Assembly (NCBI RefSeq): GCF_003856495.1
Contig: NZ_CP034118.1
Coordinates: 1,530,001-1,594,000, forward strand
Reading direction: 5' to 3'
Length of the DNA: 64,000 nucleotides
Source: Staphylospora marina
Lineage (GTDB): Bacteria; Bacillota; Bacilli; Thermoactinomycetales; Thermoactinomycetaceae
In this document: positions 16,654 to 24,027 of the stretch, piece after piece
Position numbering within the stretch: the first letter of the stretch is position 1
Layout of the letters: every line of letters starts with the position of its first letter
Position numbers and translations under genes: made by a program
The notes under the pieces: generated by a model
Seen by the model: the letters and a program-made list of their open reading frames with translations, nothing else
What the model was told of the DNA's origin: nothing
The model's database searches: none

Positions 16654-16959
16654 TCACACACAGCAACTTGATCCGCTACTATCCGTAGGGTTGATTTCGT
16701 TAGCTTGACCAAAGAAGTCAAGTTTTGATATGTGAATTGCTAAACAAATAGCCGCAAGTTGATCTATTTCTTCTTGGCTGATCCCGACTTGTTTTGCTTT
16801 GATCATCCATTTTCGGAGTTCTTCGGAAGACTCATAAGAAATGGATGCCACCAAGGCGGCCAAAACTCTGTCTCTTTCCGACAATACACCACTATTCAAA
16901 GCCTCATTTCTAAAAGACTGGAATTTTGAATTAAGCGTATTATACGCTTCTGATAGCAT
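16654..16959 (-). CDS. AhpD/CMD-like helical protein with C-terminal SCCV
   Basis: A 101-residue all-helical protein resembling carboxymuconolactone decarboxylase/AhpD-like domains (SERDRVLAALVASISYESSEE, KAKQVGISQEEIDQLAA), but without the AhpD catalytic CxxC. Instead its last residues are SSGSSCCV, a vicinal cysteine pair on a flexible tail. It is the first gene of the minus-strand operon, after GGAGGAAAAACC and a promoter shared divergently with arsR. A redox or metalloid-capturing role is plausible. The family assignment is moderate because such short helical domains diverge quickly. Confidence 0.7.
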   Translation of the reverse strand: MLSEAYNTLNSKFQSFRNEALNSGVLSERDRVLAALVASISYESSEELRKWMIKAKQVGISQEEIDQLAAICLAIHISKLDFFGQANEINPTDSSGSSCCV

Positions 16960-17001
16960 GGTTTTTCCTCCTTGTTTTTATAAAATTAATTTTCTAAATA
17001 T

Positions 17002-17048
17002 ATGATATTACAGAACATAGATATAAGTCAATAAGCATATAGTTATAT
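17002..17048. promoter_or_regulatory. Divergent promoter with candidate ArsR operator
   Basis: On the minus strand TTGACT (17026-17031) and TATCAT (17002-17007) are spaced by 18 bases, a good promoter for the arsL operon. An inverted repeat ATATAA ... TTATAT (17021-17026 and 17043-17048) overlaps its -35 region and precedes arsR, fitting control of both directions by ArsR. Confidence 0.5.
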
Positions 17049-17064
17049 ATATGAGGTGATGAGG

Positions 17065-17391
17065 GTGAACATTGATCTTCTCGCGGAATGCCATAAGGCA
17101 CTTGGAGACAAAACGCGCCTACAGATTCTTGCGCTGTTGAAGGAGGAAGAGTTGTGTGTCTGTGAACTGGTAGAGATACTGAATATCAGCCAACCTGCAG
17201 TTTCCCAACACATGCGTAGGTTGAGAAATGCAAAGTTAGTAAGGAAACGCCGTCAAGGACAGTGGGTTTTTTATTCCTTGGATGGTGAGGTTTACCCTTT
17301 CATGTCAAGTGTCTTGAAATGCTTGCCAGATATGCGTAGAGAAATTGATGCATTAAGAGAAAAAGGTTTGAAGGTTCAGTGTAGGCAGTAA
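17065..17391 (+). CDS. arsR: ArsR/SmtB-family arsenite-responsive repressor
   Basis: A 108-residue winged-helix repressor. The metalloid site is in the alpha-3 motif ELCVCEL (C31 and C33), the arrangement of classical ArsR, and the recognition helix is SQPAVSQHMRRLRNAKLV. I chose the GTG after GAGGTGAT; GTG and ATG codons nine and six bases upstream are alternatives without a spaced ribosome-binding site. It is transcribed divergently from the arsL operon and should derepress both when arsenite binds. It is the most downstream intact gene of the island before the right repeat. Confidence 0.92.
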   Translation: MNIDLLAECHKALGDKTRLQILALLKEEELCVCELVEILNISQPAVSQHMRRLRNAKLVRKRRQGQWVFYSLDGEVYPFMSSVLKCLPDMRREIDALREKGLKVQCRQ

Positions 17392-17409
17392 TGGATCAAT
17401 GCAAAGAAA

Positions 17410-17560
17410 ATGAATTGCGGAATTTTTCGAGACTAATTTTCTTGTGTTTGCTGGTACAGGAGTCGTAATCATCGTTGAGCATATGAGACGCTTTATTCGG
17501 GATGGTTGTGAAGGCGCTTGTTCATTTGGGCACGTGTGGAGAACCCACTCTAATATAGAG
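17410..17560 (+). pseudogene. Decayed 5' remnant of an aquaporin (AqpS-like) gene
   Basis: Directly after arsR the plus strand encodes AEFFETNFLVFAGTGVVII, which closely resembles the first membrane helix of MIP channels (consensus like AEFxGTFFLVFAGTGAVII). After a frameshift near 17495 comes ALFGMVVKALVHLG, matching the second helix, and after another comes GHVWRTHSN, matching the GH-xxx-AHxNP region in part. The frame then ends at the island border. In several bacteria aqpS follows arsR and forms an arsenite channel. The match is by eye over about 50 codons, so it needs an alignment. Confidence 0.55.
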
Positions 17561-17588
17561 AACCCCAAGTTAAAAAATTAATGGCGAA

Positions 17589-17638
17589 GTAAAAAACCCG
17601 ACTTCCACCCTTAACGTGGTTGAAAATCGGGTTTTTAC
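17589..17638. terminator. Strong hairpin near the right island boundary
   Basis: Long arms starting GTAAAAAACCCGA and ending TCGGGTTTTTAC flank a partly paired loop. It can terminate transcription in both directions and now serves as the terminator of intact comM. Confidence 0.75.
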
Positions 17639-17711
17639 TTCTATTTTTCTGTCGGGACCCCTATAAGGAATTCAAATAGCACCTTCATACCACCCCTCCA
17701 CAGCTGCTCGT

Positions 17712-17916
17712 TCATTCCCAAAACTTCCTGTCCAGCGCCCGATACTGAATCGCCTCGGCCACATGCTCTTCGCGGATCTTCTCCTCTTCATCCAGATCCG
17801 CGATGGTACGCGCCACTTTGAGAATCCGGTCATGCGCGCGGGCGCTCAGGCCGAGAGAATCAAAGGCGGTTTTCAGCAATTTGCGGGAATCGTCATCCAA
17901 AGCGCAGTGACGGCGG
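17712..17916 (+). repeat. Right direct repeat of the island (comM 3' end)
   Basis: The partner of 8016-8220. Here the 205 bp are the authentic 3' end of the complete comM gene, so the island left comM intact. Confidence 0.95.
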
Positions 17917-19238
17917 ATGTCCGCGGGGGCCATGGCGCTGTTGGTCTTGGCTCCGTTCTTTCCGAACCGCTCGGTCTGGATGTCCCGGGCCCGGTTGACC
18001 CGGCGCCGGATCTCTTCCGAGGACTCCCCGGATGCCGGATCCGCCAATGTTTTGTAATCCACGCGCGGAACTTCGATGTGCAAGTCAATCCGGTCGAGAA
18101 GCGGTCCGGAAATTTTGGAACGGTACCGCTGGATCTGCTGCGGCGTGCAGGTGCAGGAGCGGTCTTCCTCATAGCCGAAAAATCCGCAGGGACAAGGATT
18201 GAGCGAACAGACCAGCATGAAATCCGCCGGAAACGTGAACACCGCGCGGGCACGTCCCAGGGTGACTTCCCTGTCCTCCAGCGGTTGACGAAGCACCTCC
18301 AGCACCGTTTTGGAAAACTCGGGCAACTCGTCCAGAAAGAGCACGCCGCGGTGAGCCAGGCTGACCTCTCCCGGTTTGGGAATGGTCCCTCCGCCGATGA
18401 GTCCGGCCTGGGAGATGGTGTGGTGGGGCGAACGGAACGGCCGGTCCGTCACCAATCGCCCCCGCCGGGACATGAGTCCGGCGATGCTGCAGATTTTGGT
18501 CACTTCCAGCGATTCATGAAGCGACATGCGCGGAAGGATGGACGGAATGCGCCGGGCCAACATGGTTTTGCCGGAACCCGGCGGTCCGATGAGCAGCAGG
18601 TTGTGCCCGCCGGCCGCCGCCACTTCCATGGCTCTTTTCACATGCGCTTGCCCCTTCACGTCGGCAAAATCCAGTTCAAACCGGGCGACTTCCCCGGCAT
18701 CCGGCTCCCGCCAATCTCCCGGCGTCCATTCGTTGCGGAAAAACCGGACCGCTTCGGAGAGAGAAGCGATCGGCACGATCTCCAATCCCTCCACCAAGGC
18801 TCCTTCTTCGGCGTTTTCCCTGGGCAGCAGGATGCGATGCAGGCCGCGCTCGCGGGCCGCCATCACCATCGGAAGCACGCCCGTCAGCGGACGCAGGGTT
18901 CCGTCCAGGGCCAGCTCCCCGATCAGCAGCGTGCCTTCCGCCTCGGGAATCTCTATTTGGCCGCTGGCGGCCATCACGCCGATCGCGATGGCCAGGTCAA
19001 AGCCGGACCCTTCCTTTTTCACGGAGGCCGGAGCCAGATTGACCGTGATCCGTTGCAACGGAAAGCTGGCGCCGCTGTTTTTCACGGCGGCTCTCACCCG
19101 CTCCCTTGCTTCTCTCACCGCCGAATCCGGCAAGCCGACCAGGTCGAACACGGGAAGCCCGTTGCTGATATCCACTTCCACTTCAACGATCAGTCCGTCG
19201 ATGCCCCAAACACTGGCGCTGAACAATCGAGCGTACAT
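17712..19238 (-). CDS. comM: ComM/YifB-family Mg-chelatase-like ATPase
   Basis: A 508-residue protein with an N-terminal Lon-protease-like domain (DISNGLPVFDLVGLPDSAVRE), an AAA+ Mg-chelatase core with Walker A IGPPGSGKTMLARR and Walker B LFLDELPEF, and a zinc-type cluster in SLNPCPCGFFGYEEDRSCTC. ComM is a helicase that promotes branch migration during natural transformation. The start gives MYARLFSASVWGIDG after GGGGGA. It is intact although an island lies immediately at its stop codon. The last 68 codons are duplicated at 8016-8220. Confidence 0.93.
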   Translation of the reverse strand: MYARLFSASVWGIDGLIVEVEVDISNGLPVFDLVGLPDSAVREARERVRAAVKNSGASFPLQRITVNLAPASVKKEGSGFDLAIAIGVMAASGQIEIPEAEGTLLIGELALDGTLRPLTGVLPMVMAARERGLHRILLPRENAEEGALVEGLEIVPIASLSEAVRFFRNEWTPGDWREPDAGEVARFELDFADVKGQAHVKRAMEVAAAGGHNLLLIGPPGSGKTMLARRIPSILPRMSLHESLEVTKICSIAGLMSRRGRLVTDRPFRSPHHTISQAGLIGGGTIPKPGEVSLAHRGVLFLDELPEFSKTVLEVLRQPLEDREVTLGRARAVFTFPADFMLVCSLNPCPCGFFGYEEDRSCTCTPQQIQRYRSKISGPLLDRIDLHIEVPRVDYKTLADPASGESSEEIRRRVNRARDIQTERFGKNGAKTNSAMAPADIRRHCALDDDSRKLLKTAFDSLGLSARAHDRILKVARTIADLDEEEKIREEHVAEAIQYRALDRKFWE

Positions 19239-19491
19239 GTCATTCCCCCGGAAATAGCGGAATTCAACGGATTTCCCTATTATTTTCAGCGCGAATCGAC
19301 AAATTCCTGTTTCTTCCAACAACACACTCCAGACCAAATCGGTCCCTGATGATGCCAAATCCGTCACCGGAATGAATCAACGCGCTCAAGTCCGCTTCCC
19401 ATGACGACCCTCCCGTCTGCCAAATCCGCGCACAAACGGACAGGTGTTCGGCAAGCACTTCCGGTACACTGACCAACAAGGAGTGATTGAA

Positions 19492-20352
19492 GTGAATTGG
19501 GTGGAAACGCTGCACAAGGCGATTGATTTCATGGAGAGTCATCTGCCGGAACCGCTGACGGTGGACCGGGTCGCCGGTCATGTCCATTTGTCCCCGTTTC
19601 ATTTTCAGCGAGCGTTTTCGCTTTTGACCGGCATGACGGTCGGGGAATACATCAGACGCCGGCGCCTGACATTGGCCGCCGAAGAGCTCTGCCGAACCGA
19701 TGCCAAAGTGATCGACATTGCCCTCAAATACGGATATGACACTCCGGAAGCATTCGCCAAGGCGTTTCGCAGACAACACGGGATCACACCCAGTGAAGCG
19801 CGAAATCACTCCGGACCGCTGGTGTCTTACAACCGGCTGGTCATCGAGTTGACATTGAAAGGAGCCGAGCCCATGAAATACAAAATCGTGGAGAGGGACG
19901 AAATCAAGGCCGTGGGCATCCCGCGCAGATTCTCCTATGTGGATGAGGCACAATTGGAGGGGATTTCCCGGTTTTGGGCGGAAGTCAACCGGGACGGCAC
20001 GGCCTGGCGACTGAGCGCCTTGAACACCGGGGAGCTGAAAGGATTGATGGGCGTATGCGTCGATTTGCCACAGGAAGGACAGATGGATTACTGGATCGCA
20101 GCGGAAACGAAAGACCTTGAGAACGTGCCGGACGGCCTATCCATCTTGACCATCCCGGCCGCCAAATGGGTCGTGTTTGAAGTGACGGGCGCCATTCCCC
20201 GTTCCATCCAAGAGGGCTTCAGACGAATCTTTTCGGAGTGGTTGCCGTCCAGCGGCTTTCAGCCGGCCGGCGCGCCGATCCTGGAAGTGTACCCGGGCGG
20301 AGACGTGACCGGTGACGATTATCGGTGTGAAATTTGGCTGGCGGTGAAATAA
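19492..20352 (+). CDS. AraC-family regulator with GyrI-like effector domain
   Basis: A 286-residue fusion. Residues 1-105 form a two-helix-turn-helix AraC domain (TVDRVAGHVHLSPFHFQRAFS and KYGYDTPEAFAKAFRRQHG). From about residue 125 a GyrI/BmrR-type small-molecule-binding domain starts MKYKIVERDEIKAVGIPRRFS. Such proteins sense toxic amphiphilic compounds and activate efflux or detoxification genes. I chose the GTG after AAGGAGTGA; an earlier ATG frame start lacks a site. No obvious target gene is adjacent, and it has its own terminator. Confidence 0.88.
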   Translation: MNWVETLHKAIDFMESHLPEPLTVDRVAGHVHLSPFHFQRAFSLLTGMTVGEYIRRRRLTLAAEELCRTDAKVIDIALKYGYDTPEAFAKAFRRQHGITPSEARNHSGPLVSYNRLVIELTLKGAEPMKYKIVERDEIKAVGIPRRFSYVDEAQLEGISRFWAEVNRDGTAWRLSALNTGELKGLMGVCVDLPQEGQMDYWIAAETKDLENVPDGLSILTIPAAKWVVFEVTGAIPRSIQEGFRRIFSEWLPSSGFQPAGAPILEVYPGGDVTGDDYRCEIWLAVK

Positions 20353-20365
20353 GAAATAAACGAAG

Positions 20366-20392
20366 CAAGGAGCGGTCATTTGCCGCTCCTTG
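20366..20392 (+). terminator. Rho-independent terminator of the AraC/GyrI gene
   Basis: Arms CAAGGAGCGG and CCGCTCCTTG are followed by TTCTTTT. Confidence 0.85.
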
Positions 20393-20402
20393 TTCTTTTC
20401 GC

Positions 20403-20570
20403 TTATCTTCCCGGATACGTCTGCTTCGACTCCTCATCCGGCCGCGCGGGTCTGGCCATGATTTCCCTCGCCACCTGCTCTTGCACCGAAGTGGGCTGGG
20501 AAGATCCGCTTCCCGGCTGGATGTGGGGATGTTCCTCCTGATTCGGCTGACGGTTACGTGGATCGGACAT
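20403..20570 (-). CDS. Small hydrophilic protein, unknown function
   Basis: A 55-residue frame starting at ATG after a strong AAGGAGGG ribosome-binding site. The product, MSDPRNRQPNQEEHPHIQPG to ...KQTYPGR, is rich in P, Q, E and R, has no hydrophobic stretch and looks intrinsically disordered. It contains the short helix-like segment SVQEQVAREIMARP. It converges with the AraC/GyrI gene. Composition and size resemble minor small acid-soluble or other spore proteins, but I do not recognise a family. Confidence 0.6.
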   Translation of the reverse strand: MSDPRNRQPNQEEHPHIQPGSGSSQPTSVQEQVAREIMARPARPDEESKQTYPGR

Positions 20571-20711
20571 GTACGTCCCTCCTTGCTGTCCAAAGCTTGG
20601 AGGTTAGTTTGGACAAGAAGCTTCCCGTCGATTCAACAGGCTCTCTTCCCCGTCAAATCCCGTTCAAGAAGTTTCGAATGTCATGAAAAGCAGAGAGCAG
20701 GCCTCCCAATG

Positions 20712-21295
20712 TTAACGACTCGAGGACTCATGAACAGTCTTTGGTTTGGGCAAGTGTTTGACATCGACAACGTTCTTCAGGATCGGAACAGAAAACCGGA
20801 GAATCAGATAACCGAGCAGATAACCGGTCACATTCAACAAGATGTCATCCACATCGAAATTCCGATAATCTTGACCAATCAATTGTGTCAGAGACCATTG
20901 CAACACTTCAATGCCCAGTGAGAAACTGACAGCAACCATCAACGCTTTGGGCCCAGTGTATCGATCTTTTTCCATGACAAGGAGAGATAGAAACCCATCG
21001 GAACATGCATCAGGAGGTTGCCCCCAATCTGAACGAGAGCCACCCCGGGAACCGAATGACTGATGATCTCCTGAATACTTTGGAACGGAACAAAGTTATT
21101 CTTTCCAATCGGCATGACGTATTCAGGTGGTCGAATCACCACCGGAAAAAAAGTTTGTTTGAAGAGGATGATCATATACGAAAGATAAGTCAGGTGTATC
21201 GCCCGATAGAGCCATGACATGGAATGCTTCCAAGTCACGAATATGTAAATCAGGAAAAAAGGGATGGCATAAAACCATTCGAAATCAATCAACAC
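20712..21295 (-). pseudogene. VanZ-family membrane protein, frameshifted
   Basis: Two overlapping frames together make one VanZ-type protein. The first (from 21295) has three hydrophobic segments and the VanZ-like IGKNNFVPFQSI and GGNLLMHVPMGFYLSL. The second (to 20712) continues with FSLGIEVLQW and FDVDDILLNVTGYLLG, the conserved E-LQ and D-D-N-G signatures. Inserting one A in the AAAAA run near 20970 fuses them seamlessly. The internal ATG of the second frame has no ribosome-binding site. VanZ proteins are associated with glycopeptide tolerance in some bacteria. It may be a real mutation, a sequence error or -1 frameshifting. Confidence 0.8.
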
Positions 21296-21493
21296 GCTCC
21301 ATTCCCTCCTGCCAGAAGGATTCTGAAGGACATTTCTTTATATGGATTCTGAGACCCTTCCATCAGTAAGAGCGGGGAACATTACTCCCATATACAAAAA
21401 AATATTGTTCTTTTCAAATGATGATCCTTTTCCTACAATCAATGGTATGCAGCAAAAAACCATGCCCCGTGGTGAAGTTGAGGAGGGATTGAG

Positions 21494-22501
21494 ATGAATT
21501 GGCGTCATGGTATAGGGGGATTGATCTGCGTGTGCTTCCTGCTGATTCTGCCGACTCTGGCATACGCGGAATCCCCTGCTCCCTCGCTGGATGAGTTGAA
21601 CAGTCGTGTTGCCGATTTGGAAGATCACCGGGAATTGCTGAAAGAGATCGGGGAAGAGGTGAAAAATTACCGCGAGCATTTGCAGGCGGAAATGACCCGG
21701 TTTCAGGATCTGGTGCAAAAAGAACGGGACTCCTTTTTCACATTGTTTCAATTCCTGACCGGTACGCTGACGGTATTGTTGGGGGTTGCAGGATACATCG
21801 TTTATTACAATATCGGTCAAACCAAGGCCGATCTCAAAAAACAGATGGAAGTCGAATTGGATCAAACCAAAAAAGAGCTGCACCGGGAGTTTCAACAACG
21901 CCTGGAAGAAGAAAAGGAACTCCTCGAAAAACAAATGCAAGAAGAATTGGAATCGGCTCTGCAAGGGTACCACCGGGATCTGGAGCAACTCCGGAAACAG
22001 ATGGAGGAGCAGTATCTGCATACGTTGGAACAGTTCACCCGCGATGTTGGACAAGATTTGGATGCGCTGAAAAAGAACATCGAGAATGAGAAAACATTCA
22101 CCTCTTCAAGGATCTGGGTCACGGGCCCCGAAGCGGAAATCGAAAAAATGAAAACGGATGAAGTCGACTTGATCAGTCGCCGCGGCATCAAAAGCATTGA
22201 AGTGAAAACGTTTGATCGCGATCAACTGAAACAAGCGCTTGAAAACAATGAAATCGATATTCTCATTTACCGTTATCAGCCGGCAAACGGAAGGTTGGAT
22301 CAAGACCTGATCTCCATTGCGAAACTGCTCGTCGAAAGAAACGAGGAGGTCCCCCTCATCGTTTACGGCACCAATCTCAAAGACGTGGAAATGTCGGTTC
22401 TCGGCAAGTACAAGTTTTTCACCATCTCCAACTTCCGGATGACCCTCATCAGCAATATTTTCTCCCTTGCCTATGCTTTCAACAAACAAAGCAATCTGTA
22501 G
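21494..22501 (+). CDS. Membrane protein with coiled coil and C-terminal alpha/beta domain, unknown function
   Basis: A 335-residue protein. Residues 1-25 form a signal peptide or anchor ending in TLAYAES, residues 27-80 are an extracytoplasmic helix, and residues 83-105 (FFTLFQFLTGTLTVLLGVAGYIVYY) span the membrane. A long, highly charged coiled coil (about 110-205) then leads into an alpha/beta domain (about 208-325). That domain alternates strands and helices: IWVTG, SIEVKTF, IDILIYRY, VPLIVYG and YKFFTISN. The last domain resembles response-receiver or TIR-like folds in layout but lacks motifs I can name. Start is at ATG after GAGGAGGGATTGAG. Possibly a signalling or defence sensor. Confidence 0.75.
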   Translation: MNWRHGIGGLICVCFLLILPTLAYAESPAPSLDELNSRVADLEDHRELLKEIGEEVKNYREHLQAEMTRFQDLVQKERDSFFTLFQFLTGTLTVLLGVAGYIVYYNIGQTKADLKKQMEVELDQTKKELHREFQQRLEEEKELLEKQMQEELESALQGYHRDLEQLRKQMEEQYLHTLEQFTRDVGQDLDALKKNIENEKTFTSSRIWVTGPEAEIEKMKTDEVDLISRRGIKSIEVKTFDRDQLKQALENNEIDILIYRYQPANGRLDQDLISIAKLLVERNEEVPLIVYGTNLKDVEMSVLGKYKFFTISNFRMTLISNIFSLAYAFNKQSNL

Positions 22502-22569
22502 ATTCCACGGTTCAAGCAGTGAGATTGAAGTCATTCTCTCCATAAAAGGAAAATACGAGGCTAACGGAA

Positions 22570-22600
22570 AAAAGGTCATCGCAAATGGCGATGACCTTTT
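22570..22600 (+). terminator. Rho-independent terminator after the coiled-coil protein
   Basis: Arms AAAAGGTCATCGC and GCGATGACCTTTT pair over 13 bases. Confidence 0.85.
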
Positions 22601-22734
22601 CATTATTGAGGGTGCCTTGATGAAGGATGTGCGCTTTGCATGCCGGACCAGATCCCGACGCTGGCTGTAACCTCCTTGCGAGCCCTTTTCTTTCAAAGGA
22701 ACTTGAATTGCGGTTAATCATACCCATAAACCAC

Positions 22735-22782
22735 AACCGTACATAACATCTATGTTATGTACGGTTCCTTTTCGGGTATAAT
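22735..22782 (+). promoter_or_regulatory. Promoter with perfect 32-nt palindromic operator
   Basis: Fifteen-base arms AACCGTACATAACAT (22735-22749) and ATGTTATGTACGGTT (22752-22766) pair perfectly around a 2-base centre. A TATAAT -10 element follows at 22777-22782, so the palindrome occupies the -35 region. It most likely binds the HTH protein encoded just downstream. Confidence 0.7.
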
Positions 22783-22800
22783 AACAAAGGGGTGAACCAA

Positions 22801-23283
22801 ATGGAAATCAAAAACGAAGCCCAGTACAAACGACTGAAAAAACAACTGGAGAACCTGGAGCGGAAAAAATCCGAACTCACAGAAGCATTGGTGGCCAAAG
22901 GGTACGATCAGCAAATGATCGATCTCGCTCTGTTGGAGATCAACATGATGTATGAGAGAACCAAGCATGATGTCGGAGAATACGAACGGGCGGTCAACGG
23001 GGAATTTGACGTCGAATCCACCCCGATCAACAAACTGGGCTCTCATTTGATCAAACTTCGCATCTACAAAGGGCTCACCCAGGAACAATTCGGCAAACTG
23101 CTGGGTGTGTCGCAAGAACAGGTCAGCCGGGATGAACGAAAAGAGTATGCAGGTATCAGCATCGAAAAACTCAATCGGATCTTGCAGGTGTTGGAGGTGA
23201 AACGCCTGACCCTGCTCCCTTCCGTTGAGTCGGAATCCGAATTTCACCGCCGACTTGAGACGCTCAAAAAAATTTGCCGGTGA
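22801..23283 (+). CDS. HTH (Xre/Cro) regulator with N-terminal coiled coil
   Basis: A 160-residue protein. Residues 5-60 are a charged coiled coil (KRLKKQLENLERKKSELTEA). A Cro/C1-type helix-turn-helix follows (LIKLRIYKGLTQEQFGKLLGVSQEQVSRDER, about residues 80-110) and then a short helical tail. The layout resembles small toxin-antitoxin or stress antitoxin-type regulators, but no toxin gene is adjacent. Start chosen at the ATG eight bases after AAAGGGG; a GTG nine bases earlier is possible. Autoregulation through the palindrome at 22735 is likely. Confidence 0.8.
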   Translation: MEIKNEAQYKRLKKQLENLERKKSELTEALVAKGYDQQMIDLALLEINMMYERTKHDVGEYERAVNGEFDVESTPINKLGSHLIKLRIYKGLTQEQFGKLLGVSQEQVSRDERKEYAGISIEKLNRILQVLEVKRLTLLPSVESESEFHRRLETLKKICR

Positions 23284-23302
23284 AGAAAAGCCCCATCGTG
23301 AT

Positions 23303-23328
23303 GACCTCCACTGTGGAGGTCTTTTTTT
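23303..23328 (+). terminator. Rho-independent terminator of the HTH gene
   Basis: Arms GACCTCCAC and GTGGAGGTC are followed by seven T residues. Confidence 0.9.
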
Positions 23329-23566
23329 GTGTGTGTCATGATTCAAAAAACCACCTGATTTATATACTGGCGACTCCCGTCTGAATGAATGCATCTTGGT
23401 TTTTCAACGAACGAGACAACCATTTACATTTTTGGAGTGCAACCCTAATTTTCAAATGATACAATGCAGATAAGGAAGCAAAATTTGCCGTCACATCCAT
23501 CCTCTTCCCCACACCTGACATGTCTCCAGGGATCTTGCCGGATGTTTGGTGACGGGAGGTTGGCGG

Positions 23567-23767
23567 ATGCAGGTGGTTGATTCGGTCTGGTGGTACGGCG
23601 TGTGCGGGCACAGCGGTGAGGAACAGGCCTTTTGGCAAACGGAAGAGCCCCGCTGTCCGGTTTGCGGGGCACCGGGGAACCGGATTGAATACCGGATCAC
23701 GTTGGGACCGGACGGAGAAGTTCCGGGCAAGGACCTCCCGATCCAGGGAAGTTTGTTCGAAGAATGA
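23567..23767 (+). CDS. Small zinc-ribbon-like protein, unknown function
   Basis: A 66-residue protein starting MQVVDSVWWYGVCGHSGEEQ after GGGAGGT. It has one cysteine-histidine cluster (VCGH) and, about 20 residues later, CPVCG, a pattern consistent with one zinc ribbon or rubredoxin-like knuckle. A short strand-rich tail (NRIEYRITLGPDGEVPG) follows. No named family recognised. It sits alone between the HTH gene and the SAM riboswitch. Confidence 0.65.
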   Translation: MQVVDSVWWYGVCGHSGEEQAFWQTEEPRCPVCGAPGNRIEYRITLGPDGEVPGKDLPIQGSLFEE

Positions 23768-23942
23768 ATGCATTTCGGCAAGCGGATCGGAGTTCATCCA
23801 ATGATCGACGGATGCCGTTCCCTGCATCGCGAATGTGCCGCCAAACAGCACTTGCCGGGACGGCTCCGTCTTTTTTTCATCGCTCTCCCCCATCCGACAA
23901 CCACTTTGCAGCCTCCTTTTTTCGTGTTTTTCAAAAAAACCG

Positions 23943-23972
23943 TTGACAGATCATTTATCTCGGCATTATTAT
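23943..23972 (+). promoter_or_regulatory. Sigma-A-type promoter of the SAM riboswitch operon
   Basis: TTGACA (23943-23948) and TATTAT (23967-23972) are separated by 18 bases, placing the transcription start about 45 bases ahead of the riboswitch. Confidence 0.7.
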
Positions 23973-24027
23973 TCGAATTAAATTTGTTTGCCTTCTCAAT
24001 CCTTAGACAACTTCATCGTTTTGCGGT

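Larger units (their letters stand above)
8221..17711. mobile_element. AT-rich genomic island in comM carrying organoarsenical genes
   Basis: Composition changes abruptly at 8221 from the GC-rich host style to AT-rich sequence with AT-biased codons, and changes back at 17712. All recognisable genes in the interval relate to arsenic or to cysteine-rich proteins. Direct 205-bp comM copies flank it, so it could excise by homologous recombination and restore a single comM. I find no transposase, integrase or relaxase inside, so the entry mechanism is unknown: a tyrosine-recombinase-type gene-end integration with a lost enzyme, or uptake by transformation, are both possible. Confidence 0.85.

Noticed and set aside
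17353..17568. 71-codon minus-strand frame over the arsR end
   Set aside because: Antisense to arsR and the aquaporin remnant; no ribosome-binding site.
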